Assembly: GCA_044227095.1 (NCBI GenBank)
Contig: JBGAFV010000001.1
Coordinates: 4,712,001-4,776,000 of the forward strand
Length of the DNA stretch: 64,000 nucleotides
DNA from: JACMLD01 sp044227095
GTDB taxonomy: Bacteria; Bacteroidota; Bacteroidia; Chitinophagales; Chitinophagaceae
Direction of reading: 5' to 3'
The notes below the pieces were generated by a model. The model saw nothing but the letters and a program-made list of their open reading frames with translations, made no database searches and was not told the origin of the DNA. Numbering within the stretch: position 1 is the first letter of the stretch; each line of letters opens with the position of its first letter. Of the stretch, positions 8,785-18,502 are shown one piece after another. A program made the translations under genes and the position numbers.

Positions 8785-9221
8785 AAGCGTCTGCTTTTTC
8801 TTTGAAATTATAAAGCATGCAATTGTTTTAAAGTTAGATAAGTTTTATGCTACTTGCGACAATTAAAACCTAATCAATACATCTTTGTTTTAAGTACACG
8901 TATCGTGTTGTTAAGTTGGCATTTAAGAAAAGATTATTGCAATAAGCAATTACATTATTTTCCTCATTTCATCTTGACGCTTATATAACTTTAATAACCC
9001 CGCGCCTTTAGGCCGGGGCATAAGCCTATAAATAACTCGCGGCTTTAGCCAAATATTTTCGGCTAAAGCCAATTAAGTAACATAGTAAAACCCCGGCCTA
9101 AAGGCACGGGGCTACAGTTGTAAAATACAATAATTCCTTTTTTATTTTGCCTGAACAAGAACTTAAGCTGCTATTTGCTTTGGCAACCGATTTAAATTGC
9201 CGATTCGCAATGACGTGAAGC
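8785..9221. other. 437-base non-coding spacer
   Basis: It contains the second 121-bp palindromic element (8993-9113). The flanks 8785-8992 and 9114-9221 are AT-rich, and I see no gene, tRNA or clear promoter in them. Confidence 0.5.
8993..9113. repeat. 121-bp palindromic MITE-like element, copy 2
   Basis: Outer arms at 8996-9018 and 9091-9113 match at 21 of 23 positions as inverted repeats. A nested, perfect 10-bp stem is formed by GGCTTTAGCC (9041-9050) and GGCTAAAGCC (9061-9070). The left end begins with the same AATAACCCCG as copy 1 at 5853. Equal length (121) and the same internal order show common descent. No open frame. Confidence 0.78.
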
Positions 9222-11174
9222 CTACCGCACAATCACTGTTCCTGTTTGCTTCAGCAATTCTCTTTCCATTTGTTTAAGGTGCTGATGGGTTTGCAAAAGC
9301 ATCATTAGCTCGTCTTGTGAATGGGGTTGCTGCATGTCCTGCTGGTTCTGTTCTATAAGGCGCTTAATCTTGCGGGTCTTTAAATAATTGAGTGTAGAAA
9401 TCACTTCTTCACGGTACACTTCTTCACGGGTAGGAACGGGCATTTCAAATTCAGATTTCCATTTATCGCTTAGTTCATATTGTACGTCCATTATGGATAC
9501 TACCAGTGTGCTTAGCTGTTGATCTTCGTGGTATAAAAAATTCTTGGCAGTAGGTTCAAGTTTTTCATCGTACCAAATTTTATAGGTATGAATGATGCGC
9601 AACAATTGTTTGTTGTCAAAAAGATCTTCATCAATCATTTCATCAAAAAGAAAATCGGCCACTTTTTTTTCAGTATCCCATTCCCTTATTCCAAATTCTA
9701 CCAATGAGCGTACTACAGCCCTTTCATTCATTTCATCTTTAAATAAAAGATTGAACGTATCATCTTCTACAATGTCGGTTGCTGTTTGTGGCGCTTCCGG
9801 ATCAAAAACATCTGTACCTGCTGAAGCGTCCTGTCGTTGTTGTTTGTTTTCAGCCTTTCCAATTTTATCGCGGATAAATTTATTAACGAGGTTGTTTAAA
9901 CCAATCTCATCAATTTTTAGCAATTGCGAACACTGCCTTATATAATCCTGCTGCTTGGTAAAATCTTCAGCCTTATTAATTTTAGAAATTGTTTCTGCAA
10001 TCTGGTTTACAACCGCAGCTTTTTTATTAGAGTCTGTGCCTGCATCTGCTAAAGCAATTTCTAACTGAAAGAGTACAAAATCTTTTTTATTTTTTTCTAC
10101 AAAATCTTTAAAAGCTACCGGCCCAACTTTATTTACATAACTATCCGGGTCTTCTTTATCGGGTATTAAAACAAGTTTTACGTTGAGGCCTTCTTCCAGT
10201 GCAAGATCCAATCCGCGAAGTGCGGCTTTTATGCCGGCATTATCGCCATCGTAAATAATAGTAAGGTTATTGGTGTATTTTTTTATCAACCTTAATTGAT
10301 CTGGTGTAAGCGATGTACCACCACTTGCCACCGCGTTATCTACACCTGCCTGGTGCAAAGAAACCACATCGGTATAGCCTTCTACTAAAAGACATTCGTT
10401 GCTTTTATCAATAGCCTGGCGGGCAAAATATGTACCGTATAATATTTTGCTTTTTACGTACAGTTCATTTTCCGGCGTATTAATGTATTTGGGTGCACGG
10501 TCGTTGTTTTTTATAAGCCTTGCACCAAAGCCAATTATTTTTCCGCTGTTGTTATGAACAGGGAATATTATTCTGCCGCGGTAATTGTCCTGCAACTCTT
10601 CGTTGCGCATGGTTACCAATCCGCTTTTTACCAGGTATTCAGGATTAAACTGGTTGGCAAGTGCACGTTTAGTAAAAGATGTTCTGTCTTCGGGAGAATA
10701 ACCCAACTGAAATTTCTTAATGGTATCTTCCCTGAAGCCGCGGTGCTTAAGATAGCTTAATGCAATATCCTGTCCTTCTTCAGTTTCAAACAATTTTTCA
10801 TCAAAAAACTTTTGTGCAAATGCATTAATAATGTGCAGGCTTTCGGCAACCTGTTGCTTCAGCTTTACTTCAGGACTTGTTTCTGTTTCTTCTATCTCTA
10901 CATTGTACCTGTTGGCAAGCCATCTTAATGCTTCTACATAAGTGTACTTTTCATGCTCCATTAAAAAACTAATGGAGTTTCCGCTGCGGCCACAACCAAA
11001 GCATTTGTATATTTCTTTTGCCGGACTTACAGTAAATGATGGCGACTTCTCATTATGAAAAGGGCAAAGGCCAAGGTAATTGGTTCCCCTTTTTTTGAGT
11101 TTTATAAATCCGCCAACAATGTCTATAATGTCTATGCGGCTGAGAATTTGCTGTATGGTTTGCTGGCTAATCAA
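9222..11174 (-). CDS. dnaG: DNA primase DnaG
   Basis: 650 residues. The CHC2-type zinc domain is at the N-terminus with ligands C37, H40, C58 and C61 (LCPFHNEKSPSF then CFGCGRSGN). The primase core with Toprim domain follows; LLVEGYTDVVSLHQAG at about 260-275 holds the catalytic Glu and IIYDGDNAGIKA the DxD-type metal site. The C-terminal part (about 450-650) is the helicase-interacting region and is poorly conserved, as usual. It makes RNA primers for replication. It stands alone here and is not in the rpsU-dnaG-rpoD arrangement of proteobacteria. The start is set by the conserved N-terminal motif MISQQTIQQIL. Confidence 0.96.
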   Translation of the reverse strand: MISQQTIQQILSRIDIIDIVGGFIKLKKRGTNYLGLCPFHNEKSPSFTVSPAKEIYKCFGCGRSGNSISFLMEHEKYTYVEALRWLANRYNVEIEETETSPEVKLKQQVAESLHIINAFAQKFFDEKLFETEEGQDIALSYLKHRGFREDTIKKFQLGYSPEDRTSFTKRALANQFNPEYLVKSGLVTMRNEELQDNYRGRIIFPVHNNSGKIIGFGARLIKNNDRAPKYINTPENELYVKSKILYGTYFARQAIDKSNECLLVEGYTDVVSLHQAGVDNAVASGGTSLTPDQLRLIKKYTNNLTIIYDGDNAGIKAALRGLDLALEEGLNVKLVLIPDKEDPDSYVNKVGPVAFKDFVEKNKKDFVLFQLEIALADAGTDSNKKAAVVNQIAETISKINKAEDFTKQQDYIRQCSQLLKIDEIGLNNLVNKFIRDKIGKAENKQQRQDASAGTDVFDPEAPQTATDIVEDDTFNLLFKDEMNERAVVRSLVEFGIREWDTEKKVADFLFDEMIDEDLFDNKQLLRIIHTYKIWYDEKLEPTAKNFLYHEDQQLSTLVVSIMDVQYELSDKWKSEFEMPVPTREEVYREEVISTLNYLKTRKIKRLIEQNQQDMQQPHSQDELMMLLQTHQHLKQMERELLKQTGTVIVR

Positions 11175-11354
11175 AATTGTGATACAAATGAAAGGGCAAA
11201 TTACATTCTTTTTGTTTTTGCTTCTTCAAAAAAGAAACAGTCGGTCAACTTTTGTTGCCCAAAAAACCAAAAGATGAACGAAATGCGACGCCACTAAAGC
11301 TGCCCAATGATAAAATGCTGGTACCAAAAAAAATGAAACTAGTTTGGCTTTAGA

Positions 11355-11390
11355 TAAAATGAGCCGGCTGCACAGCAACCAGCTCATTTA
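11355..11390 (-). terminator. Rho-independent terminator after the 91-residue gene
   Basis: Read on the minus strand, AAATGAGCTGGTTGC pairs through the loop TGT with GCAGCCGGCTCATTT (two G-U pairs) and is followed by T-rich sequence. It lies 23 bases beyond the stop at 11413. Confidence 0.6.
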
Positions 11391-11412
11391 AGAAAGTAAT
11401 TAAAGAATTTAT

Positions 11413-11688
11413 TTACTCTTCATCTTCTTCGTAGTAGGCATCCTGGTTATTATTAAATATTGCCTCCCACTCTTTCACTTTGTCATCGCTCAATAATTCA
11501 ATAATATCATGAATGGAATCAGACTTCTTTTTCCACTCCTGTACTTCAATTTCTTCGTATTTTGATACAAATACACACTGATCAGATTCAAAATTTATCT
11601 TAATAAGCGTAATACCAGTATCTTCCTTTTCCTGCACCAAATAATAACAGCCAACTTCCATTAATGAATAAGAATACATACAACACAA
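11413..11688 (-). CDS. Small acidic hypothetical protein
   Basis: Up to 91 residues; the more likely start is the third Met (11661), giving 82 residues beginning MEVGCYYLVQ. The sequence has a beta-strand-rich first half (GITLIKINF, CVFVSKYEEI), a helical middle and a very acidic tail ending in YYEEDEE. I do not recognise the family. A terminator-like hairpin just beyond its stop and a 450-base upstream region support it being a real gene. It is cytoplasmic by composition, with no signal peptide. Confidence 0.5.
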   Translation of the reverse strand: MCCMYSYSLMEVGCYYLVQEKEDTGITLIKINFESDQCVFVSKYEEIEVQEWKKKSDSIHDIIELLSDDKVKEWEAIFNNNQDAYYEEDEE

Positions 11689-12138
11689 TTTTAGACTTTT
11701 ACTAATAGTAATGGGTTAGTAAGTGAAGAATTATGTGTAATTGCTGCCAGTAGCAATCATGTTCAATTTTACCCGGGATAATTGTTCGCACTTTGCTACC
11801 GGCGACTATCTAAAATTACATTTTTGGAGGTTATTTCACACACCCGTTTTTGCCATTTTAAAATATTTTAGGCCCTTTTTTTTCAACACAGTGGTTTTCA
11901 AAACCTTGGAGCAGTATAATATTTTTGTTATCAAGCCCGGGATTTCTGTTAACAGGCAAGAAATATTATCAAAAAATAGTATTTTTACAGCCGTCGCCAC
12001 CTCTTAAAATAAAGTAAAAGAACACTTTACACCAACCAGTCCAATCCTCTATTTCCAATATTTTGCATACTAAGGGTTTACCCCTAATGCTGCAAGTTCC
12101 TAAATGATTTCTTGCCCCTTACATCTTAAGCTGTTATT
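11689..12138. other. 450-base divergent intergenic region
   Basis: It separates the small acidic gene (minus) from the DUF1800 gene (plus) and should hold promoters for both. I see only imperfect matches to TAnnTTTG (for instance near 12058-12066). No repeat, RNA gene or credible ORF. Confidence 0.4.
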
Positions 12139-13881
12139 ATGCAAACAACATTTTCGGGTTGGATACCTGTCGCAAATCGTACGCAGAAACAATTGCCAGT
12201 CCCTGGCAGTACTTCCATTGAAGATCCTTTTTTCAGAAAGTATGCAAATAAAGAGATGCCTTTTGCTGCAGCACGTACTAACTCGGGTCTTAATCAATAT
12301 ACCGGAACATGGTCTGAAGCAGAAATGCTTCATTTATTAAGGCGCACCACTTTTGGCGCAAACAAAACGCATGTTGATGCGTTGAAAACACTTTCATTAA
12401 CTGATGCAGTTAATCTTCTTATAGATAATCCGCAATTTCCTGTTAGTTCACCTCTTAATATTTATAACAATGATTACCCTGACCCGCAGGGCTGTCCGTT
12501 TGGAACATCATGGATTGAGTTTCCTGGTACAAATGATTCTGATGCTATGCTAAATGCATTTCGCACCAAGTACACATACAAGCAATGGTGGATAGGCTTA
12601 ATGATTAATCAGCAGATGCACATTTTGGAAAAGCTTACGCTGTTTTGGGCAAATCATTTTAGTACTCAAATGGAAGACTTTAATTACCCTAAAGCAATAT
12701 GGCAGCATTTTAAAAAGATACGTGAAGGTGGCCTTGGCAATTTCAGAACGCTTTTAAAAGAAATTACTATAGATCCGCACATGCTTCTCTTTCTGAATGG
12801 TAATTCTAACAGTGCCTCTGCACCCGATGAAAATTATGCACGTGAACTGCAGGAACTTTTTACTGTTGGCAAAGGTCCCGATTCAGGTTATACAGAAGAT
12901 GATGTAAAACAGGCTGCAAAAATTTTAACCGGATGGCGTAGACAGGAACAGGCTGATGGTTTTTATTCAACCATATTTAAAGAAGATGAACATGATACGA
13001 GCGACAAACAATTTTCTTCGTTTTATAATAATACACTAATAGCCGGAAAGAGCGGACAGAATGGGCAAACCGAAACTGATGAGTTGATAAGCATGATACT
13101 GAACACAAATGAACCGGCAAAATACATTTGTCGCTGCCTGTACAGATGGTTTGTGTATTATGTTATTGATAGTTCTGCCGAACAAAATGTAATTACGCCG
13201 CTGGCAGATATATTTAGAACAAACAATTATGAAATTGTTCCTGTATTAAAAGCACTTTTTACAAGCGAACATTTTTTTGATATGGCAAACAGAGGTTGTA
13301 TCATTAAAAGCCCGATTGATCTTTATGCAGGGGTAAACAGGGAATTTAAAATTGTGCTTGAACAAAAATATCCGGATATAGCCTATAGCATGTGGAACCA
13401 CTTCTGGCAGATGTGTTACAATGCTGCTCAAAACCTGGGAGATCCACCAAGCGTAGCGGGATGGCATGCTTATTACCAGGAACCCATTTATTATGAAGAA
13501 TGGATAAACAGCCACACAATACAGGAAAGATCTTACTTAATTAATCTTTACACCAGCAGCGGCTTTCCTGTTGTTGCAGGATACACTATAAAAATAGATT
13601 CCATTGCTTTTGCAATGCAGTTTGATCATCCGGAAGATCCTAACATGCTCATCGCTGATTTTTGTAAATACCTGCTACCGCAACAACTAACAGATACGCA
13701 GATAAGCTACCTCAAACAATCTGTTTTACTTACCGGGCAGGTTACAGATGCATACTGGACCAATGCATGGTACGGTTATGTTTCAAACCCGTCTGACCCG
13801 CTTAATGAAGGCACTATAAGAGGAAGGCTGGACAGGCTTACTAATTATATAACTGGCATGGAAGAATATCAATTATGCTAA
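12139..13881 (+). CDS. DUF1800 family protein
   Basis: 580 residues. The DUF1800 signature is clear: HLLRRTTFGANKTHVD at about residue 67, LTLFWANHFSTQ at about 170, NYARELQELFTVGKG at about 232, and AAKILTGWRR. The protein has no signal peptide in this frame, and an in-frame stop sits just upstream, so the start is well fixed. The biochemical role of DUF1800 is not established; it is regularly found beside DUF1501 genes, as here, and the pair is usually considered envelope- or secretion-associated. The neighbour starts 43 bases downstream. Confidence 0.88.
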   Translation: MQTTFSGWIPVANRTQKQLPVPGSTSIEDPFFRKYANKEMPFAAARTNSGLNQYTGTWSEAEMLHLLRRTTFGANKTHVDALKTLSLTDAVNLLIDNPQFPVSSPLNIYNNDYPDPQGCPFGTSWIEFPGTNDSDAMLNAFRTKYTYKQWWIGLMINQQMHILEKLTLFWANHFSTQMEDFNYPKAIWQHFKKIREGGLGNFRTLLKEITIDPHMLLFLNGNSNSASAPDENYARELQELFTVGKGPDSGYTEDDVKQAAKILTGWRRQEQADGFYSTIFKEDEHDTSDKQFSSFYNNTLIAGKSGQNGQTETDELISMILNTNEPAKYICRCLYRWFVYYVIDSSAEQNVITPLADIFRTNNYEIVPVLKALFTSEHFFDMANRGCIIKSPIDLYAGVNREFKIVLEQKYPDIAYSMWNHFWQMCYNAAQNLGDPPSVAGWHAYYQEPIYYEEWINSHTIQERSYLINLYTSSGFPVVAGYTIKIDSIAFAMQFDHPEDPNMLIADFCKYLLPQQLTDTQISYLKQSVLLTGQVTDAYWTNAWYGYVSNPSDPLNEGTIRGRLDRLTNYITGMEEYQLC

Positions 13882-13924
13882 ACCGCTGATTACGTTTACT
13901 CCTAAAACTATACAACCGCTGAAC

Positions 13925-15772
13925 ATGAAACGAAGAGATTTTTTAAAATTAAGTCCGGCATTAACCCTTCCATTTCTTTTAAACGGACTACCAGTTACTG
14001 CAGCAGCACGCAACCCATTACTGAAGCTTTTGGGAGAGCAATCCATACAAAATGGAAGGATACTTGTACTTATACAATTAACTGGCGGCAACGATGGATT
14101 AAATACACTTATACCACTTGATCAATACAGCAATCTTGTAAAAGCACGCAGCAATATCGTTATACCGGATAATAAAGTTTTAAGCATAAACGGAATGCCG
14201 CAAACAGGGCTCCACCCCGCTATGACCGGAATACAAAACCTATACAATAATGGGATGGTTAATATTGTACAGGATGCAAGTTATCCCAACCCAAGTTTTT
14301 CTCATTTCCGTGCTACCGATATTATGTTTACTGCTTCCGACGCTAATGTTTATATGAACACCGGTTGGATGGGAAGAACATTGGAATCAGAATACCCGGG
14401 CTATCCGGATAATTATCCCAACCAGGATATGCCAGATCCATTAGCCATCGAAATTGGTTCGCAATCATCTCTGGTTACTCAATGTACTGCAATTAATCCC
14501 ACAGTAACAGTTACCAACCCCGACTCATTTTATGAACTGATTAATGGCGTTGCAGGTACAGTACCAGATTCGCCTTATGGACATGAGCTTACATTTCTGC
14601 GTTTAATTAAACAGCAAACAAATAACTATACAACAATCATCAAAAATGCATTTAATGCTACTGCTGCTAATACTGTAGCCTACCCTTCAGACAATGCACT
14701 GGCTGATCAACTTAAGATTGTTTCGCGGTTAATAAAAGGCGGCCTTAAAACGCCTGTTTATATTGTTAATCATCCCGGCACTTTTGATACACATGCAAAC
14801 CAGGTTGATATTAGCGATACTACAAAAGGAACTCATGCAAACCTGCTTTCTGTTTTATCAACTGCTGTAAGTGCCTTTCAGCAAGACCTTATAAATATGC
14901 AGGTAAGCGACCGTGTTGTTACTATGACTGTTACTGAGTTTGGCAGAAGAATAAAATCAAACGACAGTTTGGGATCTGATCATGGAACTGCAACGCCAAT
15001 CTTTTTCTTTGGAAGTAACCTTAACCCAATTACCATTGGAAGCAATCCTGTTATACCAGACAATGCTACAACTTACGATCAGGTTCCCATGCAAAATGAT
15101 TTCAGGTCTGTTTATTATACTGTACTTAAAGAATGGTTTATGTTAACTGATGATCAATTGAACCATGTTTTTCCTACCCCTTATACAATACTCCCAATAT
15201 TCAAACAACTGGCTGCATTGCCCCTTACATTATTGTCTTTTACCGGCAAATGGCTTACCCAAAAAGTTAACCTGCAGTGGGTGGTTGATCATGAATCTGA
15301 TATTGATTACTACGAAGTACAACGATCAGACAATGGAATAAACTTTGAAAAAATTGGAATAATGACAGCTGCAAATACTGCTGTACAGCATACTTACAAT
15401 TACGATGATTTGAGTTTATCAAAATCACTCTATTACTATCGTATAAAAATTGTTGAGCAATCTGGCAAAGTAAGTTTTTCGCAGGTATTATTATTGAAAG
15501 CAAATGATGCATCAAACGGCATAGCCATTAAAATTTTTCCGAACCCGGTCACCAACTGGTTTACTGTTTCACTCACAGATAAAATATCCGGCCCTGTTAC
15601 TGTATGTATATCAGACCTTGCAGGCAAAGAAATTTGGAAACAGGAAAAAGATGTAACAGATGCTTATAACATTAATTTTTCTTTTGCAGATAAGAAACCT
15701 GCGACTGGTGTACATGTTGTGAGAGTGCTTTCAAAAAACCAAGAGGCCACTATGAAAATAATGGTAGAATAA
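13925..15772 (+). CDS. DUF1501 family protein with type IX secretion sorting domain
   Basis: 615 residues. It starts with a Tat-like signal (MKRRDFLKLSPALTLPFLL). The DUF1501 domain (about 25-430), a sulfatase/alkaline-phosphatase-like fold, shows ILIQLTGGNDGLNTLIP-type sequence, then VTEFGRRIKSNDSLGSDHGT near 345. A fibronectin-like region (about 445-520) and a C-terminal domain of about 80 residues with IKIFPNPVTNWFTV follow; the latter is the por secretion/sorting signal for surface export by T9SS. The catalytic activity of DUF1501 proteins is not established. It forms an apparent operon with the DUF1800 gene. A Tat-like leader combined with a T9SS tail is worth noting. Confidence 0.88.
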   Translation: MKRRDFLKLSPALTLPFLLNGLPVTAAARNPLLKLLGEQSIQNGRILVLIQLTGGNDGLNTLIPLDQYSNLVKARSNIVIPDNKVLSINGMPQTGLHPAMTGIQNLYNNGMVNIVQDASYPNPSFSHFRATDIMFTASDANVYMNTGWMGRTLESEYPGYPDNYPNQDMPDPLAIEIGSQSSLVTQCTAINPTVTVTNPDSFYELINGVAGTVPDSPYGHELTFLRLIKQQTNNYTTIIKNAFNATAANTVAYPSDNALADQLKIVSRLIKGGLKTPVYIVNHPGTFDTHANQVDISDTTKGTHANLLSVLSTAVSAFQQDLINMQVSDRVVTMTVTEFGRRIKSNDSLGSDHGTATPIFFFGSNLNPITIGSNPVIPDNATTYDQVPMQNDFRSVYYTVLKEWFMLTDDQLNHVFPTPYTILPIFKQLAALPLTLLSFTGKWLTQKVNLQWVVDHESDIDYYEVQRSDNGINFEKIGIMTAANTAVQHTYNYDDLSLSKSLYYYRIKIVEQSGKVSFSQVLLLKANDASNGIAIKIFPNPVTNWFTVSLTDKISGPVTVCISDLAGKEIWKQEKDVTDAYNINFSFADKKPATGVHVVRVLSKNQEATMKIMVE

Positions 15773-15798
15773 AACTTATTAATGATTGGGTTCACTTA

Positions 15799-16782
15799 CT
15801 ATTTTATATTCCCAAAAAATACATTTTCAGAAATTCGTTTATCATCAAGAAACTGAATGGTTGTTGCAGGGCCAAGGTTTAATGGTTCCGTCCATGCCCT
15901 TAATACCCAAACCAATTTCCTATCACGGGTAACTTCAAAAACCTGTGGCGGTGCATTGCTGATGTCAAGCTTATCTGACCATTGGTTGAACCATGTATTA
16001 AAAACAATATTTCCATTAGGCAGTGGTATGGCAAGTTGCTGAGATATAATATTGTATTCCGGAATTTCTGTAAAAGCAAAACGCCATACTGTATCTGCTT
16101 TTGGAGAAATTTCTTTTACACTTCCCCGGCAACTCACCAGTATGTTTCCATTATCAAGCGGTTCTGCGCCCCATACACCAGGTACAGGAATTGAATTAAG
16201 CAGCTTGCCATTAATGTTGTATTCGTTTACAAGGCCCATGTCCATATGGCTTACCAGTAAAGTTCCTTTTTTTGTAAGCCTTGCATGACGAAATTGTCCG
16301 TGTACACTTTTTGAATGCGCAACAGGAATACTAAACTCTTTTACTGTTTCGCCGGTAATTATGTTTACTACTTTAACCCTTCCTGTGTCTCCGTTTTCTA
16401 CATAAACAATGTGCTGCTTACCTATTGGTTGCGCTGTATGTATTTCGTGACCCGCAGGCGCATCATAATGCCATAGTATTTTTTTACCGGCATTTATTAA
16501 AGTAATGCCATACTGGTGCGCAAATAAAATATTTCCATTTGTCATTAATACTGCATCACTTATTTCTCCTTTCGTTACAGTGTCTTTGTATTGCCACGCA
16601 ATTTGCCCGTTGCGTATTATATAGATGTTCTGTTGTTTACCTTCACCGGCATATAAAAAATCATGTTCGGCAAGGCCTTTACCGGGAAGAATTCCAGGTG
16701 CAAATGGTTTTTGATTTGCAGTTTGACTGTATGCAATGATGCAAGTGATTGTAAAAAGCGAAATAAATAACAGGTGTTTCAT
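15799..16782 (-). CDS. Exported PQQ-like beta-propeller protein
   Basis: 327 residues. The signal peptide (1-19) ends AYSQ. The rest is built of repeated blades with the pattern (G/N)NI(L/V)(F/V)..., for instance NGNILFAHQYGITLINAGKK, DNGNILVSCRGSVKEIS and NGNIVFNTWFNQW, ending in WVLRAWTEP. This resembles arylsulfotransferase or PQQ-repeat-like propellers, but no catalytic residues can be assigned. Likely periplasmic. It follows the ABC ATPase gene by only 22 bases on the same strand, so the two are probably co-transcribed. Confidence 0.7.
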   Translation of the reverse strand: MKHLLFISLFTITCIIAYSQTANQKPFAPGILPGKGLAEHDFLYAGEGKQQNIYIIRNGQIAWQYKDTVTKGEISDAVLMTNGNILFAHQYGITLINAGKKILWHYDAPAGHEIHTAQPIGKQHIVYVENGDTGRVKVVNIITGETVKEFSIPVAHSKSVHGQFRHARLTKKGTLLVSHMDMGLVNEYNINGKLLNSIPVPGVWGAEPLDNGNILVSCRGSVKEISPKADTVWRFAFTEIPEYNIISQQLAIPLPNGNIVFNTWFNQWSDKLDISNAPPQVFEVTRDRKLVWVLRAWTEPLNLGPATTIQFLDDKRISENVFFGNIK

Positions 16783-16804
16783 TATTGTTTTTATTTACAA
16801 CATT

Positions 16805-18253
16805 TTATGCTATAACAAATCCGTTGTCAAGCTTCAGGTAATGATCTACACATGCTGGCAAATCACTGCTGTAATGGCTTACATAAATTAAAGTGGTTTT
16901 AAAAATAGAACAAATCTCGTTTACAAGATTTTTAAAATAAGCGGCTTGTATTTCATCAAGTCCCTGTGCTGGTTCATCCAAAATTAACAACGGTGGATTT
17001 TTTACCAGGGCCCTTGCCAGCAAAGCCATTCTTTGCTGGCTTGCAGACAACTGAAAAATTCTTTTATGTTGAAATTGATCCAGCTCCATAAGCTTTACCC
17101 ACAATGCAATTTTATCTTCCTGTTCTGGTGTAAGCCTGCGAAACAAACCTATAGTATCAAACAATCCGGAAGCAATTACTTCATAACAACTGGCGTGCTG
17201 CTCAAAATATAAATGCAGTTCGGGAGATACAAAGCCAATTCTTTTTTTAATGTCCCAAATGGTTTCGCCTGTGCCGCGTTGTTTATCAAACAATATAATT
17301 TTATTGGCATAAGCCTGTGGATTATCGGCAGTAATAAGGCTTAATAAAGTTGACTTGCCTGCACCATTAGGCCCGGATAAATTCCAGCACTCCCCTTTTT
17401 TTACTTCCCAATTAATATTATGCAGAATTGTTTTTTCTCCGTAGCGGATAGTAACATTTTCCATTTTTACTGCCAGGGTAAAATCATCATCATGCGGTTG
17501 TTGCAACTGGTGCAGCAATTCAATATCTATTGTTTGTTTTGTTTGTGGTAAAATGTTTTTCTGCAGGTAATCTTCTTTTTTTTCGGTGGATATTAATATT
17601 CCCCTATCAATCACAGCTACATGGGTAATGCAACCTGGCAATGCAGCAGGATTTGTTATTAGAATTATACGGATGCCTTTTTGAGAAATAGCATCCAGTA
17701 TAGAATGAAGGATTTTTCTTCCATCAATATCAAGGCCTATATAAGGATTATCAAGTATCAGCAATGAAGGCCTGCGCAACAAAGCCTTTGCAAGTTGCAG
17801 TCGTTTATTTTCTCCGTTTGACAACTGCAACAATGGTTTTTGCAATAATGAATCAAGATGAAGAAGCTTAACCCAATTGTCGTTGTCTGCATATCCCAGC
17901 AATGCATCTGCAACAGTTATACTGTCATCAGCTTCAGATGCATTAAACCTTTGCTGGTAATAAAAACTGCCGGTATTGCTGAGGTTTTTAAAATGATGTT
18001 GTTGTTCTACCAGTTCAATATGTGTATTGCTATTTTCAGGGAAATGGTAATCAAGTTCGCCACTGTAAAAAACGCTTCCGTACAATACATGTGCAAGCGT
18101 GGTTTTTCCGCTACCCGATGGGCCTATAATAGCCCATTGTTCCGAATTATGAATTGACAGGTTGATATTATTGAGTATTGCATTACCGCCGATGCTTACC
18201 GAAACACATGAAAGTGCAACAAACAGTTTATCCTTTTCTTTGCTTAATTCCAT
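16805..18253 (-). CDS. Tandem ATP-binding cassette protein (ModF/PhrA-like)
   Basis: 482 residues with two complete ABC ATPase domains. The first (about 10-225) has Walker A GPSGSGKTT, signature LSNGENKRLQLAKAL and Walker B LLILDNP, with Asn in place of the usual catalytic Glu. The second (about 255-482) has GPNGAGKSTLL, LSASQQRMALLARAL and LLILDEP. There are no transmembrane segments. The closest architecture I know is ModF/PhrA, linked to molybdate uptake in E. coli, but no mod genes are here, so the substrate is unassigned. A translation-factor (ABC-F) role is less likely because the interdomain linker is short. It heads the operon with the beta-propeller gene. Confidence 0.8.
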   Translation of the reverse strand: MELSKEKDKLFVALSCVSVSIGGNAILNNINLSIHNSEQWAIIGPSGSGKTTLAHVLYGSVFYSGELDYHFPENSNTHIELVEQQHHFKNLSNTGSFYYQQRFNASEADDSITVADALLGYADNDNWVKLLHLDSLLQKPLLQLSNGENKRLQLAKALLRRPSLLILDNPYIGLDIDGRKILHSILDAISQKGIRIILITNPAALPGCITHVAVIDRGILISTEKKEDYLQKNILPQTKQTIDIELLHQLQQPHDDDFTLAVKMENVTIRYGEKTILHNINWEVKKGECWNLSGPNGAGKSTLLSLITADNPQAYANKIILFDKQRGTGETIWDIKKRIGFVSPELHLYFEQHASCYEVIASGLFDTIGLFRRLTPEQEDKIALWVKLMELDQFQHKRIFQLSASQQRMALLARALVKNPPLLILDEPAQGLDEIQAAYFKNLVNEICSIFKTTLIYVSHYSSDLPACVDHYLKLDNGFVIA

Positions 18254-18502
18254 AACCGAATGTAAATGTATAAATGATACAAAGCACAGTTATGCCATCT
18301 TCCCCCAGGATGTGCTAAATAAAAACAAGGAAATAGCAATCAATAATTGTTATTACGAATTGCGCAAGCTATTTTTGCATGTTGATCTAAAAGACACATT
18401 TAAGAATTTATACTACATTAAACCCTTTCCTGCAACCTTTTTTCCCAAGCCGGACTCTTAGTTACTGATTTAGCTTATTGCTGATTTTACCCGATTGCAG
18501 AT

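Noticed and set aside
11055..11297. Plus-strand ORF overlapping the 5' end of dnaG
   Set aside because: Two thirds lies inside the opposite strand of dnaG and the composition (AT-rich, no family) is not protein-like.
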